62,872 nucleotides of DNA from Deinococcus sp. LM3 (GCF_002017875.1 NZ_MUFV01000006.1:25001-87872); one strand, 5' to 3'; positions 27,414 to 36,453 are shown, counted from the stretch's first letter. Notes: generated from the letters alone by a model not told the origin. Made by a program: numbers and translations.

Positions 27414-27641
27414 TCAGCTCTCTTCCGCGTCGATCAGACCCAGGAGCCAGCGGGCGTCGACGTTCAACGCAAGGGAGAGGGCCACCACCTCGAAGTCGTA
27501 CACGCTTCGGGTGCCCTGTTCGATGCGGGTCAGGGTCGGCTGGCTCAGGGAAAACCCGCTGACGGCCTCGATCCGTTCATCCAGCGCCTGAAGGGTCAGG
27601 TTCTGTTCGGAGCGCGCCTGGCGGACACGGTCACCGATCAC
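27414..27641 (-). CDS. XRE-family transcriptional regulator
   Basis: 75 residues from GTG 27641 (VIGDRVRQARSEQNLTLQAL), preceded by GAGGGGC; a longer start at 27704 would overlap the upstream gene heavily. The helix-turn-helix is classic XRE: LSQPTLTRIEQGTRSVYDFEVVALSLALNV. It overlaps the end of the DUF2442-like gene by 11 bp, so the two are co-translated. It is the last gene of a three-gene operon and probably binds the operator upstream of it. Confidence 0.8.
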   Translation of the reverse strand: MIGDRVRQARSEQNLTLQALDERIEAVSGFSLSQPTLTRIEQGTRSVYDFEVVALSLALNVDARWLLGLIDAEES

Positions 27642-28368
27642 GTTGCCCCTCGGGAGGCCGCTGCTGTTGTTCTGTCGTCGCAGCGCCGTTGGCTTCCGCA
27701 TCACTGGACAGTAACACGGAGACTGGCGGCGCGTCGGGCAGAAGCAGGTGCGTGAGGGGGGTGTCGATCAGGTCGATGCGTCCCTTCCACAGGCAGTCCA
27801 GGGCCGTGGTGCCCTGCGCGGCATGCCGGATGGCGGCGGGCCAGGGGCGGCGCAGCAGGGCCGGGATGAGGTCGCCGGGCAGCAGCAGTTGCAGAGCGAG
27901 ATAAACATCGCTGAGGCGCGCGAGGCACAGTTCAGGCGCGGCTGGAGCGTGACTGTGCAGGAATTGCTTGACGTCGCCCGGTTTGAGGCGCAGCTGTTCC
28001 CGGAGGACCTGTTCCGGTCGCACATCCAGGTAGGAATGCACGTGGATTCCCTGGTGACGGAGGAGGGGGGCGAGGGGACGGTAACGCTGCGCACTGGGAC
28101 TCAGGCCCAGCAGACCAACCGGGAGTGGGCCGGTCGGGGCGTGCGTGATGGAGACGACGTCGAGGTGCGCGCCGCCCGGCCAGTAGAGGTGACGGGCATC
28201 ATCGGTGATGCGTGGAGAGCGGCTCAGCAACGGCAGGCGCAGTGCGTGGTGGGTGGGCAGGCGGGACAGGGGGCGCAGGTCGATCAGGCGGGTCAGACCG
28301 TCATCAAGGGTGACCCAGGCGGCATGTTCGCCTTCCGGGAGAACTTCGGTGATGCGCGGGCCGTTCAC
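27631..28368 (-). CDS. DUF2442-like protein
   Basis: 245 residues from GTG 28368, which overlaps the stop of the upstream gene (GTGA). The first 75 residues (ITEVLPEGEHAAWVTLDDGLTRLIDLRPL...ITDDARHLYWPGGAHLDVVSI) follow the DUF2442 pattern of a D-G-x-x-x-x-I/V-D-L block and a W-P-G-G-x-x-L-D ending. The remainder, with an Arg/Leu-rich helical part, is unrecognised. DUF2442 genes often sit next to a small DUF4160 partner in toxin-antitoxin-like pairs; here the partner would be the 28365-28655 product. Confidence 0.6.
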   Translation of the reverse strand: MNGPRITEVLPEGEHAAWVTLDDGLTRLIDLRPLSRLPTHHALRLPLLSRSPRITDDARHLYWPGGAHLDVVSITHAPTGPLPVGLLGLSPSAQRYRPLAPLLRHQGIHVHSYLDVRPEQVLREQLRLKPGDVKQFLHSHAPAAPELCLARLSDVYLALQLLLPGDLIPALLRRPWPAAIRHAAQGTTALDCLWKGRIDLIDTPLTHLLLPDAPPVSVLLSSDAEANGAATTEQQQRPPEGQRDR

Positions 28369-28655
28369 TGATGATCCGTGTAGACGCGGGTCAGGGCGCG
28401 CCAGAGGTGTTCCGGGACGCAGGCCCATTCACCGGTCAGCTGGAGGGTGGTGGCGCGCGCGGGGCGGAGGGCGTGCAGGTAGCGTACGCGGCCGCGCTGG
28501 TCGTGTGCGAGGACCGCGTCGCGCAGCGCGTTCAGCAGTCGGCGCGGGGGATGGTCGATGGTGGGTGGCAGCAGGATCAGCAGCACCGGCAGGGAAGCGT
28601 CATGGGTGATGCACCATTTGTGCCACTTGCTATCTGACGCTGTCCCACCGTTCAT
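28365..28655 (-). CDS. small hypothetical protein, first gene of the DUF2442 operon
   Basis: 96 residues from ATG 28655 (MNGGTASDSKWHKWCITHD); a GTG at 28661 is an alternative. Content such as LLILLPPTIDHPPRRLLNALRDAVLAHDQRGRVRYLHALRP is compatible with a compact alpha/beta protein, but no family is recognised. It is linked to the next gene by a 4-bp overlap and lies just downstream of a 19-bp palindrome that recurs at 29390. Confidence 0.55.
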   Translation of the reverse strand: MNGGTASDSKWHKWCITHDASLPVLLILLPPTIDHPPRRLLNALRDAVLAHDQRGRVRYLHALRPARATTLQLTGEWACVPEHLWRALTRVYTDHQ

Positions 28656-28664
28656 ATCCACATA

Positions 28665-28683
28665 TTATGTTAAATAAGCATAG
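28665..28683. promoter_or_regulatory. 19-bp palindromic operator-like site, copy 1
   Basis: TTATGTTAAATAAGCATAG matches 17 of 19 positions of the reverse complement of 29390-29408. It lies 9 bp upstream of the three-gene operon ending with the XRE regulator. Confidence 0.55.
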
Positions 28684-28877
28684 CGGCTTCCTGACTGAGG
28701 GGTAGCGGTTCAGGCCGCATTAAGGGACCATGAAGAATTTCGACTCGATGGTGAGCGTGGCCCTTGACCGGAACTCAGTATCACCAGAGTTGCGTTGGAC
28801 CAAAACCAGCGGAACGACCTTGCTTTTGCCAGTCGGTAGTACCACGAGGCAGCATCGCGTGGAAAACGAGACTGCCG

Positions 28878-29377
28878 CTAACTGCGCATCAACTGAAAAA
28901 TTTTCCGGGAGTAGGCGTCTCCACTTTTCCACGGACGTGCCAGATATTCGACAGGCGAGTGGCCATCCAGTTTATTGTTAGCCCTATGCCACCAGCGGTG
29001 AATTTGGTGCGGAGTGCGGGATGTGCGCTGCTCCACCAAAGCTTCGCTCAGGGCGGCCAGACGTTGCAGAACCGCTGGGCTGAACGTATTTGATCTCTGT
29101 TGTTCGGCAAACGAGATCCACGTGAGTCCCACGATCCTACTGACGGTCTCCTCTCCAGCAGGGCCACGATTTCGCTGACGGATAGGTCTGGACTGGATAC
29201 CCCAGAGTCGTGTGGAGCAGTGTCTGCTACAGCGGTAGTTGCGTCACGTACCGGCGTGAGCTGAGCGATGATGCGCCCATCCTGTACCAGCACAAAATGT
29301 TCCCCCTGTTCCAGGGCACGCAAAATTTTCTGCGCCTCACGGCGCAATTGACTGACTGTTACCGGACGCGACATCAC
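28878..29377 (-). pseudogene. Phd/YefM-type antitoxin gene with downstream helical domain, frameshifted
   Basis: Frame 1 (29377 down) gives MSRPVTVSQLRREAQKILRALEQGEHFVLVQDGRIIAQLTPVRD, a Phd/YefM-like DNA-binding antitoxin N-terminus, and SVSEIVALLE. Near 29150 the sensible sequence moves to another frame: ETVSRIVGLTWISFAEQQ, then a helical domain ending HQIHRWWHRANNKLDGHSPVEYLARPW. The second part has no strong start (GTG 29132 at best), so one broken gene is more likely than two. No toxin gene is adjacent. Confidence 0.6.
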
Positions 29378-29389
29378 TCTACTCTCCTG

Positions 29390-29408
29390 CTATGCTTATT
29401 GAACATAG
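29390..29408. promoter_or_regulatory. 19-bp palindromic operator-like site, copy 2
   Basis: CTATGCTTATTGAACATAG lies 12 bp upstream of the Phd-like gene and 65 bp before the recombinase trio. Its reverse complement matches 28665-28683 at 17 of 19 positions. It could be an operator for either divergent unit, or half of an inverted-repeat pair bounding 28665-29408. Confidence 0.55.
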
Positions 29409-29473
29409 TGTTGCATTGAGGCATACTCCAGCTCATAACCATCAACAGGCAGAGATGCGCAGGAGCACCGCAC

Positions 29474-30820
29474 ATGGCCAATCGAAATTCCGCGGACCAA
29501 ATGGTCTTTCTACAACACACGGACGTGATGATTGTATACGTTGCACGCGCCCCGGACCTGCAATTGACATTGATCTACGCATACATACAGAGTCAGCAGA
29601 GCTCTCAGGTTGCTCGCGAATGCATTCGACATCTGTACTGGCTGCAGGCCAATGGGGCCCCACTCACAGCGCCTGTGCCGCAGATACGGCAGGCGGTGGA
29701 GCGAATGATGACGGCCCTATATCACGTGACGCTGCTGTCAGCCCTCCACCAAACGCGCATACTTTGCCCACCTGGCGTCAGTGTCGATACGGTATCAACA
29801 GCGTTGGCGCGTCTGCGAACGGCATTTCGAACTGCAATCGAGCTGAAACTACGGTCTGATCAGCCCATGGACACCGTAACGCTTAAACCCGGTCAACTAC
29901 GACGGTATAGAGAGTTTCAACGTAACAACAGTATTTACACCATTCGTCGGAACCCTCTATACTATTACAAAGTTGAAGCCCGTGGTAATCATATCCCGGT
30001 CAATATAATAGATAATCCTGAGTTGCCATCTCATATGAGGCAGGCTATCCGTCAGGCATGCTGGAGCGAACGGGACTGGGCCGTGTTCGAGGTGCTGATC
30101 AGCTCTGGCGCGCGTGTCGCTGAGGTCTGCGAGGCCACCTGGGCTGGTGTGAGGGCAGAAGGATTTGAAGCCGGCCTCGCATTACATACCAAAGGTCAGG
30201 GGCGGCTGCCATACAAATCGACGTCATTGACACCAGAGGCACTGACGGCACTGACACGTTATTGCGCCACCGAACGAACAGCGTATGACCCACTGCATGT
30301 ACAGTTCCATGCATGGAACCGTGGCCGATCATGGACATCCTCGCGATACTTGGAGTTTTTAAAAAAACGGAAGATTAATCCCGCGACAGTTCCAATTTTT
30401 ATTAATGAGCGCAGGAAACCTTATAATCGGAATGCTTTTGATAAAAATCCGATAGCAAAACTCCGGAACCGCGCTAAGGATTCGCGGAATTCTGGTTTGC
30501 GACTACTGGTGTCCGCTCACCATTGGCGACATTGGTACATCAATCTACAGTTAGATAAAATTGCCGCCTCTAGCCAGAATGTTGATGAGCATACTGATAT
30601 GCTTGTAAAATTTGTAGATGATATGGGTTGGAAACATTGGAGTGGGCTCAGTCATTATGATCATCGGGGGCAAGCAACGAAGCTGCTCAGGGCACGGGAG
30701 GAGGGTGTAAAAGAAAGTCATAAATCTGATTCGAAAAAACAAAGTTTTCGAGTTATTGCCGAAATGAAGAAGAAAAAAATTATTCCAGAGGAAAACCCAT
30801 ATAGGCAGACCGTTACGTGA
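29474..30820 (+). CDS. tyrosine recombinase, first gene of a trio
   Basis: 448 residues; ATG 29474 follows AGGAGC. The catalytic domain occupies the second half: SSGARVAEVCEATWAGV (first Arg box) and SAHHWRHWYINLQL (HxxR), followed by MGWKHWSGLSHYDHRGQATK, where the final His and Tyr are found. The N-terminal half is the core-binding part. The frame ends in GTGA shared with the next gene. DNA becomes AT-richer within the gene, marking acquired sequence. Tn554-like elements and other recombinase trios use such linked genes for site-specific integration. Confidence 0.8.
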   Translation: MANRNSADQMVFLQHTDVMIVYVARAPDLQLTLIYAYIQSQQSSQVARECIRHLYWLQANGAPLTAPVPQIRQAVERMMTALYHVTLLSALHQTRILCPPGVSVDTVSTALARLRTAFRTAIELKLRSDQPMDTVTLKPGQLRRYREFQRNNSIYTIRRNPLYYYKVEARGNHIPVNIIDNPELPSHMRQAIRQACWSERDWAVFEVLISSGARVAEVCEATWAGVRAEGFEAGLALHTKGQGRLPYKSTSLTPEALTALTRYCATERTAYDPLHVQFHAWNRGRSWTSSRYLEFLKKRKINPATVPIFINERRKPYNRNAFDKNPIAKLRNRAKDSRNSGLRLLVSAHHWRHWYINLQLDKIAASSQNVDEHTDMLVKFVDDMGWKHWSGLSHYDHRGQATKLLRAREEGVKESHKSDSKKQSFRVIAEMKKKKIIPEENPYRQTVT

Positions 30821-32907
30821 TAGAAGAAATTGCGATGGGCCTAGATCCTATGCTAGCCGCACGCGTGCGAAAATGGGAAATTTCGGATTGTCCACCATCC
30901 AAACTATTAGAGTTGCTGCTTTCTAGTATCCAGGCCAGGGAGCCTTGGTCTCCTATTGCGACTCTGGTTATTCTAGAGGCGGCCCCAGAATCATGGAAAT
31001 CTCCGGCTTGGTTAACTAAGTTCATTTATTTGACTCGCCAATGGCGCCGATTTTGGCATAAATCGGGTTGTCCATCCTCTTTGTTAGATTGCGATTACAC
31101 AGAGCTCATGAGCGTGAAACAACGACGCAAGATTTTTTTAAGTGCCGGGTTTGTGTTGAGTAAAGCATTGGCAGAAGGCAGAGCACCTGAATATTTGAGA
31201 GAAAACCTGACAATTTTCTCTCAAAGCAGATACTTAGATGCACTTGGCTGGAATAATCTCAATCACCTTCCGCAAGTAGTATTACAGTTACTCATAGAAC
31301 GCAGTAAATCGCATGAATTATTTATTCCTAGCGAGTACAGGAAGATCGCCGTTGCTCTGTTCGGTTACAGAGAGCAGCCATTTGGGGTAACTGTTGGGTT
31401 GGTTGCGGCCGCCATGTTAGGGGAAAAGGTTGACGGCTATAGGGAGCGCAATGCTCCTCTCAGTATCCTGGGGGTCTTGTACAGTGTAGCCGCTGTCATG
31501 AAAGCTCTTGAAAAGAAAGATCCCTTTGCTTCCCTCGACACCGTAAATGCCAACGCATTACTAGAGGAATATTTAGACGGTCAATTAGATTCAGGCACCC
31601 TTCGAAGCTCTCGTATAGAGAGAGTCAACAACTATCAGCTAGCGGTGGATGCTCAAAAAAGATTACTGGAAAGCAAGCCTCATATAACCGATAGGCTATC
31701 TCGGTGGCTGCTGCCTATACCTCAGCAACCCATAGACCATGCTCAGCTTGCGAATGATATGCAATCATTACGCAAGAATCAACGATCCGTGGAAGTCAAT
31801 GCATTGATGAAAAATTTAACGACGCGGCTGTATGTAATCGCCACACGTGCAGAAGTGTTCCATCATTTTTATGAATTATCAAAGAAGGCTCGACAGCAAT
31901 ACGTTCAGGGAGATGGATCACCAGTAGTTTTTCACCAGCATCTTCATGATGGATCTGCCATTTTAAAATGGCGTGTGGTTTCAGCCGCGGCTGTGGACTG
32001 TGATTTACGTGGTGTTACGACGGCCCGTCGTTTCACGGACGGGCATATTCTGACTGAATATCTGGGGGCGACCGACGGTAGCGGCAGACATCTACCAGAA
32101 ACCTTCTTGACAACTGTCTATCACGGCTGCTACGCCCCTGCGAGATCCTCGCGTACTAATTTACCGCGCGGAGTTCTCAGGCCGGCCGGACAAATCAATA
32201 AACTGCTCAGAGAATCCATCGCCGCAGATCTACGTGAGCAGCGTCCCGTCAGGGTATATGTGGACGCGAACGCCTTTTCTCTAGGGATTGCGTACGGTTC
32301 GCTGGCCATACTGATCATTATTACTATCGGCATGCGGCAGCATGAGCTTCAGCAAATCAGAATAGACTCAGGATTTTCAGAAGACGTCGATGACATCATA
32401 GAATTTCAGATATATCCAAAAGCACGCAAGAGAGATAGAAAGCAGAAGACTTCTTACGCCATTCCTCCTGAAATCCTGACCTATTTTTTCCGTGTATTTG
32501 ATCTTCATGAAGAAATTTGGCCACGCTGGGCTGTCGGATTCCCGAAAAACGGTTCGGAATTTCAATTGGAATCTGGAGAGTACCTCTTTTATGGCGAAAG
32601 GGCACCATTTAGTGGGTCAGATATTATTAACCTAATGCACTGGACGGCCGTAGGCGTTCCGCTAGAGTTTGATAATAAAGCCGTAGAACAGACAGCTCAG
32701 CTTATGAGGCATGGAAACGCTCAAATTAAAAAGGAACTTAAATTCACTCTGAATGAAATTCAAAGAGGATTTGGACATAGATCCGGGAAAACCACCCGTA
32801 CTTATACAGATATTGAAACTCAAGGCAATCATCTTGAGACGCCAGTTTTGGTGCGAACAGCATGGGAAGCAATTTCGGCAGTGCTGCCAAACCCAGAGGA
32901 AAAATGA
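30817..32907 (+). CDS. large tyrosine recombinase, second gene of the trio
   Basis: 696 residues, starting at GTG 30817 within the previous stop; ATG 30835 is an alternative. The catalytic domain is at the C-terminus: IIITIGMRQHELQQIRI (Arg), then LTLNEIQRGFGH-like sequence FTLNEIQRGFGHRSGKTTRTYTDIE with the H-x5-TTRTYT end carrying the nucleophile Tyr. The first 450 residues are an unrecognised helical region. Its size and order resemble TnpB of Tn554. It overlaps the next gene by ATGA. The strand is noticeably AT-rich compared with the flanking plasmid genes. Confidence 0.8.
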   Translation: MIEEIAMGLDPMLAARVRKWEISDCPPSKLLELLLSSIQAREPWSPIATLVILEAAPESWKSPAWLTKFIYLTRQWRRFWHKSGCPSSLLDCDYTELMSVKQRRKIFLSAGFVLSKALAEGRAPEYLRENLTIFSQSRYLDALGWNNLNHLPQVVLQLLIERSKSHELFIPSEYRKIAVALFGYREQPFGVTVGLVAAAMLGEKVDGYRERNAPLSILGVLYSVAAVMKALEKKDPFASLDTVNANALLEEYLDGQLDSGTLRSSRIERVNNYQLAVDAQKRLLESKPHITDRLSRWLLPIPQQPIDHAQLANDMQSLRKNQRSVEVNALMKNLTTRLYVIATRAEVFHHFYELSKKARQQYVQGDGSPVVFHQHLHDGSAILKWRVVSAAAVDCDLRGVTTARRFTDGHILTEYLGATDGSGRHLPETFLTTVYHGCYAPARSSRTNLPRGVLRPAGQINKLLRESIAADLREQRPVRVYVDANAFSLGIAYGSLAILIIITIGMRQHELQQIRIDSGFSEDVDDIIEFQIYPKARKRDRKQKTSYAIPPEILTYFFRVFDLHEEIWPRWAVGFPKNGSEFQLESGEYLFYGERAPFSGSDIINLMHWTAVGVPLEFDNKAVEQTAQLMRHGNAQIKKELKFTLNEIQRGFGHRSGKTTRTYTDIETQGNHLETPVLVRTAWEAISAVLPNPEEK

Positions 32908-33605
32908 ATCAGAAATTGGATGTCTGGGTGTCTCGAGCACTTAAGTTTCTTGAATCTTCTAAATTGCCACTAAGTGAGAGATTATCGACTAAGAATATTA
33001 TCTCTACTATACAGATTCTCCAGATAGAGGATTTGAGAACTAGTAAACCAGAATTCCCTCTGGATAAATTGCCAGACGTACCATTATTATATCCTTCTAC
33101 TCTCCTTAGAAATACGGCAGCTCAGAAATTAATTGAGCAGGCACGTGGAGAAAGCGCCAGCCTTCCAGATTTTCAAAATTTTGGTGGATGGCAATCACCT
33201 CAAAGCTTTACCAAGAACGCTCAACGCGAACGGCGCAACAAATTGGAATCACTTTCGCTCAAAGAATTGGCATACGAAGTTGTGGGATTGGAAGAAGTAA
33301 TTAGTCATGCAGAAAATCGACGGAGGCAACTTGAAATATTAGCGGGCGATTCCACTAATCCGTGGCCATCCGATAAAACATACCCATTAATCCCGTTTGA
33401 GCCGTCAGCGACGGCACTGGGGAGATATGAAAAGTACTGGAAGCGTTCCACCAAAGCCGATTTGATCCAATTGATCATTTCATTAAACAGAACTGCAGCA
33501 GAACACGAGCAACAACTGCTGGCATGGGATGCCAACTACGCACTCACGCAGCTCGTACTCCTGCAGCCCGTGCCCCCGCAATCGCAGAAAAAACCAAAAA
33601 AATGA
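32904..33605 (+). CDS. accessory protein, third gene of the recombinase trio
   Basis: 233 residues from ATG 32904, which overlaps the recombinase stop (ATGA). It is mostly helical with a likely coiled coil at KNAQRERRNKLESLSLKELAYEVVGLEEVISHAENRRRQLEIL. It shows no catalytic motif. Its position matches TnpC of Tn554-type modules, a small helper of the two recombinases, although it is longer. Function is inferred from position only. Confidence 0.65.
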   Translation: MNQKLDVWVSRALKFLESSKLPLSERLSTKNIISTIQILQIEDLRTSKPEFPLDKLPDVPLLYPSTLLRNTAAQKLIEQARGESASLPDFQNFGGWQSPQSFTKNAQRERRNKLESLSLKELAYEVVGLEEVISHAENRRRQLEILAGDSTNPWPSDKTYPLIPFEPSATALGRYEKYWKRSTKADLIQLIISLNRTAAEHEQQLLAWDANYALTQLVLLQPVPPQSQKKPKK

Positions 33606-33857
33606 AATTGCAAATTTGCACAGAAAATTTGTCGTCTGGGACGAAGTTTGTCAGAAAATACGCCGATTACAACTAAGGATGTAATAGCGGAAGATGGCAT
33701 TTTCGTGTTTGAATGCGACTGACACGATGTCTATCGGTGCGCAACGTGCCCATTCGTGTGATCTGGAAGGCGTTTTTATGGGTGCTCAGGCGTGGGCGCT
33801 GCTCCCACCAAGCTCACCACTGCTCCCGCCAAGCTCGCCAAGACCGAACTGGTTGAC

Positions 33858-35043
33858 TCACATCTTGCAGTTTGAGAAAAGGACGTCTGGCACGACACTT
33901 TGGCGTCAGAATGAGGTGTGAACCCAAAGAATGCACGTGCCAGACGGCTCTATTCTGACATCCTCACCTGCTTCTCGCGCAAACAACATCGCGACTCTTT
34001 TCAGGTCTTCCTGGACCTCCTCCTCGACGGTTCCGGTCGTCCCCTGCCCACTCGCGCAACCGTCAAATCGCCCTCCGCGATCAGTCGATTCCTCAACCAC
34101 ACGATCTGGGATCTCCGGACACTCTGCCGCTTCATGCGCCAGGCTGCACTCCAGCTCTTCAATGACACCTGGAAACATGCTCCACACCAGCGTCCCCGGG
34201 TCGAATTCCTGGTCGACCTGACCAGCCTCGAAAAGGCAGGAAAGTTCCCCGGACTCTCCGACTGGATGCACGTCCTGAACGCCGTTCACGGCGTTCACCT
34301 GATCGTCCTGTACATCTGCTGTGGAGACATGAAGCTCCCCTGGGCCTTTCAGATCTGGCGTGGAAAAGGCACGTCCTCACCCGCCGCGTTAGCCCTCAAA
34401 CTGCTCCGCAGTGTTCCACCCGTCATGCTTCAGGGGAAGCGCCGCCCCGTCTGCATGCAGATGGGGGCTTCGAAAGTGCGGAGTTCATTGAGGCGGTCCT
34501 GGACAGAGGAATAGACATCGTGATCGGTGTCCGGCGCAACAGAACGCTCGCGAATGGGACACCCATCCACGAGCTGATGACCCGCGGGTACAAGGCACAG
34601 CTCCAGGGTCTGAAACCCACCATGTACGTCTCGTGGGCATGGCTATACCGGAACAAAGAGCCAGAGCAGCGCTTCGTCATGTCGAACATCAATCTGGGCG
34701 GCAAATATCTGGCCAGAGTCGGGAAACGACGCTGGCGGATCGAGGGCTTCTTCAAGACCATCAAGGGGCGGTTCGGCCTGGAGCGGTTCGCGCAGCACAG
34801 CAAAACAGGTGTGATGCGGTGGTGGTGCCTTTCAGGGCTGGCGTACCTGCTCTGTCACCTGGCGGATCAGGATGTGCCGCCCAGACCACCGGGAACATGG
34901 CCGGATTGGGGGGCGTTAGCGAGAACCGTTCGGTTCTCGTTCACCTCGGAAGTGCGTCTCAGAGCGCTTCAATTGGAAATCGATGAGGTTTTCGCTTTCC
35001 AGGACGCACTTTCTGCCCCTGTTACCTAAACTGCAAGATGTAA
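33858..35043 (+). mobile_element. IS4-type element in the HU gene (1186 bp)
   Basis: Inverted ends TCACATCTTGCAGTTT and TTACATCTTGCAGTTT are flanked by GTTGAC on both sides (33852-33857 and 35044-35049), which in the uninterrupted gene encodes the Val-Asp of KTELVDRI. Confidence 0.85.
33918..35029 (+). pseudogene. IS4-type transposase, frameshifted
   Basis: The first frame (33918-34514) covers the N-terminal part and FLVDLTSLEK (Asp). Near 34450 it loses the frame; the continuation reads LHADGGFESAEFIEAVLDRGIDIVIGVRRN (second Asp), then KRRWRIEGFFKTIKGRFGLERF (Glu and Lys of the YREK-type motif) to 35029. One indel explains the break. Confidence 0.8.
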
Positions 35044-35250
35044 GTTGACCGGATCGCCACTCAGACTGGGCTGACCAGGAAGCAGGCCGGTGACGCGTTC
35101 GACGTCCTGATCGAGAGCGTGGTGATCAGCCTGAAGAATTGTTAGAGCGTTGGCCCGGGCACCCTGCATGTCCGCGCGACGGCCGCCCAGAACGGCGTGA
35201 AGCCGAGCAACAGCGAGAAGATCCAAATCCCGGCCGACAAGAAAGTGGCC

Positions 35251-35670
35251 TTGCTTCCCTCCCGTGCGCGCCGCCTGCGAACCGTCCTGCCGACCAGAAC
35301 AGTGAGGCTGAGGCTCCTTCACCGTACGCCATCACGGAGACCCGGCATCACCCTGGGACGGGACACGCTGACGGTCACGCAGTTCACCTTCTGGCCCTAC
35401 TGACCCTTGGGCTCCGCGGCACGCCAGGACACAATTCACGCTATGCTGCATGTACCCCGGAGGTCACCCAAGCATCTGACCAATGGGAACACCCCCCGCG
35501 CGGCTTGCCGGCCGTTGTTCGCAGAGGGTGTACGCAGATCACAACTCGAAGTGTTGTGCGGATTGTCGAGATCCGCAGGCATCGGCCTGTGCTCAGGATA
35601 CGCGTCTGAGCACGCCCGGTCAACGGACCGGGCAGGGAAGTCATACCCCAGGATGCGTTGGAGCCTCTCC
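35251..35670 (+). other. region upstream of the replication-type gene
   Basis: After the HU relic no gene is supported. A plus-strand frame runs through from 35407 into the gene at 35671, but its first 88 residues look non-coding (Arg/Ser/Cys-rich mixture). Promoter elements for the downstream gene are presumably here but I could not define them. Confidence 0.4.
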
Positions 35671-36453
35671 ATGAGCACCGAAGACGTCATCATCAGTCAG
35701 CCCGCCGGAACCCGCACCCTCGCCCTGCGCGAGTCCTACCTCGCCATCTGCGGCGGCGACAAGTGCGAAGCGCACCTCCTGAACAGCCTGGAACGCTGGT
35801 ACGCCTACAAGCTCAAGAACCGCCGCCAGGCCCGCCACGCCAACCGCACCGCCCAGGCCGGAGGCGAAGCCCCCACCGCCGACGAGGGCCTGTGGGTCTT
35901 CATGAGTGCCCAGGAGTGGGTCACGGAGCTACTGAACCAGTACGACGAGAAGACCGTCCGCACCAAACTGACCCGCCTCGTCGAGCGGGGGTTCGTGGAC
36001 CGCCGCAGCAACCCGACCCGCCCCTGGGACCGCAAACCCCAGTGGCTGTTCCAGCGCTCTGCCGTGCAGGCCGCCGTGGATGCCTGGGACGGCAGCCGCG
36101 GCCCGCAGGACCTTGACCCGGAAGGACCGGACGGACCCGAAACCGGGGAAAACTCCCGCCAGGACGAGTCGGGCATCGACACCGGGACCACTCGGGAAAA
36201 TGCCCGGATGCAGTCGGGCAAAGTTCCGGATGCATCCGGGCAAATGCCCGCGTCCATCCGGGCAAATGCCCGCAGCAATACCACAGGGATCTCTCACAGG
36301 GGTCCTTCCCAGGAATCAATCACAGGTGGTGAACACAACATCACTGGTGACGCGCGCGCGCACGCGCCTATCCAACCCACCGCGCCTGTGGCCGAACAGA
36401 CCCCGCGCCGGTCACCACCACGGTCGCTGCGCGAGAAGACTTCGGGGGCCTGA
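35671..36453 (+). CDS. winged-helix replication-type protein
   Basis: 260 residues from ATG 35671 (MSTEDVIISQPAGTRTLALRESY), with GGAG 8 bp upstream; a start 18 bp earlier is possible. Residues 15-130 (LAICGGDKCEAHLLNSLERWY, WVFMSAQEWVTELLNQYDEKTVRTKLTRLVERGFVDRR) form a winged-helix DNA-binding domain like those of phage and plasmid replication proteins. The C-terminal half is disordered and rich in Gly, Pro and Asp, and its DNA contains four 21-22-bp repeats. Replication initiation is inferred from domain type, plasmid setting and repeats; no enzyme motif is seen. Confidence 0.6.
   Translation: MSTEDVIISQPAGTRTLALRESYLAICGGDKCEAHLLNSLERWYAYKLKNRRQARHANRTAQAGGEAPTADEGLWVFMSAQEWVTELLNQYDEKTVRTKLTRLVERGFVDRRSNPTRPWDRKPQWLFQRSAVQAAVDAWDGSRGPQDLDPEGPDGPETGENSRQDESGIDTGTTRENARMQSGKVPDASGQMPASIRANARSNTTGISHRGPSQESITGGEHNITGDARAHAPIQPTAPVAEQTPRRSPPRSLREKTSGA
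36192..36272. repeat. four 21-22-bp iterons inside the replication-type gene
   Basis: TCGGG/TCCGGG-type repeats start at 36192, 36214, 36235 and 36257 (spacing 22, 21, 22). The best two contain the perfect palindrome CGGGCAAATGCCCG. The spacing is not a multiple of three, so the repeat is a DNA feature and not a protein repeat. Confidence 0.65.

Larger units (their letters stand above)
33792..35250 (+). pseudogene. HU-family DNA-binding protein gene, split by IS4-type element
   Basis: The left part encodes AAPTKLTTAPAKLAKTELVD, the Ala/Pro/Lys-rich arm and first HU residues. After the insertion the frame continues DRIATQTGLTRKQAGDAFDVLIESVVISLK, exactly the HU helices. It then hits a stop at 35142, and in a different frame VGPGTLHVRATAAQNGVKPSNSEKIQIPADKKVA gives the HU beta arm. 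So the gene has an insertion plus at least one frameshift. Deinococcus HU proteins carry such N-terminal extensions. A plasmid copy of HU would compact or bend DNA; this one is dead. Confidence 0.85.
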
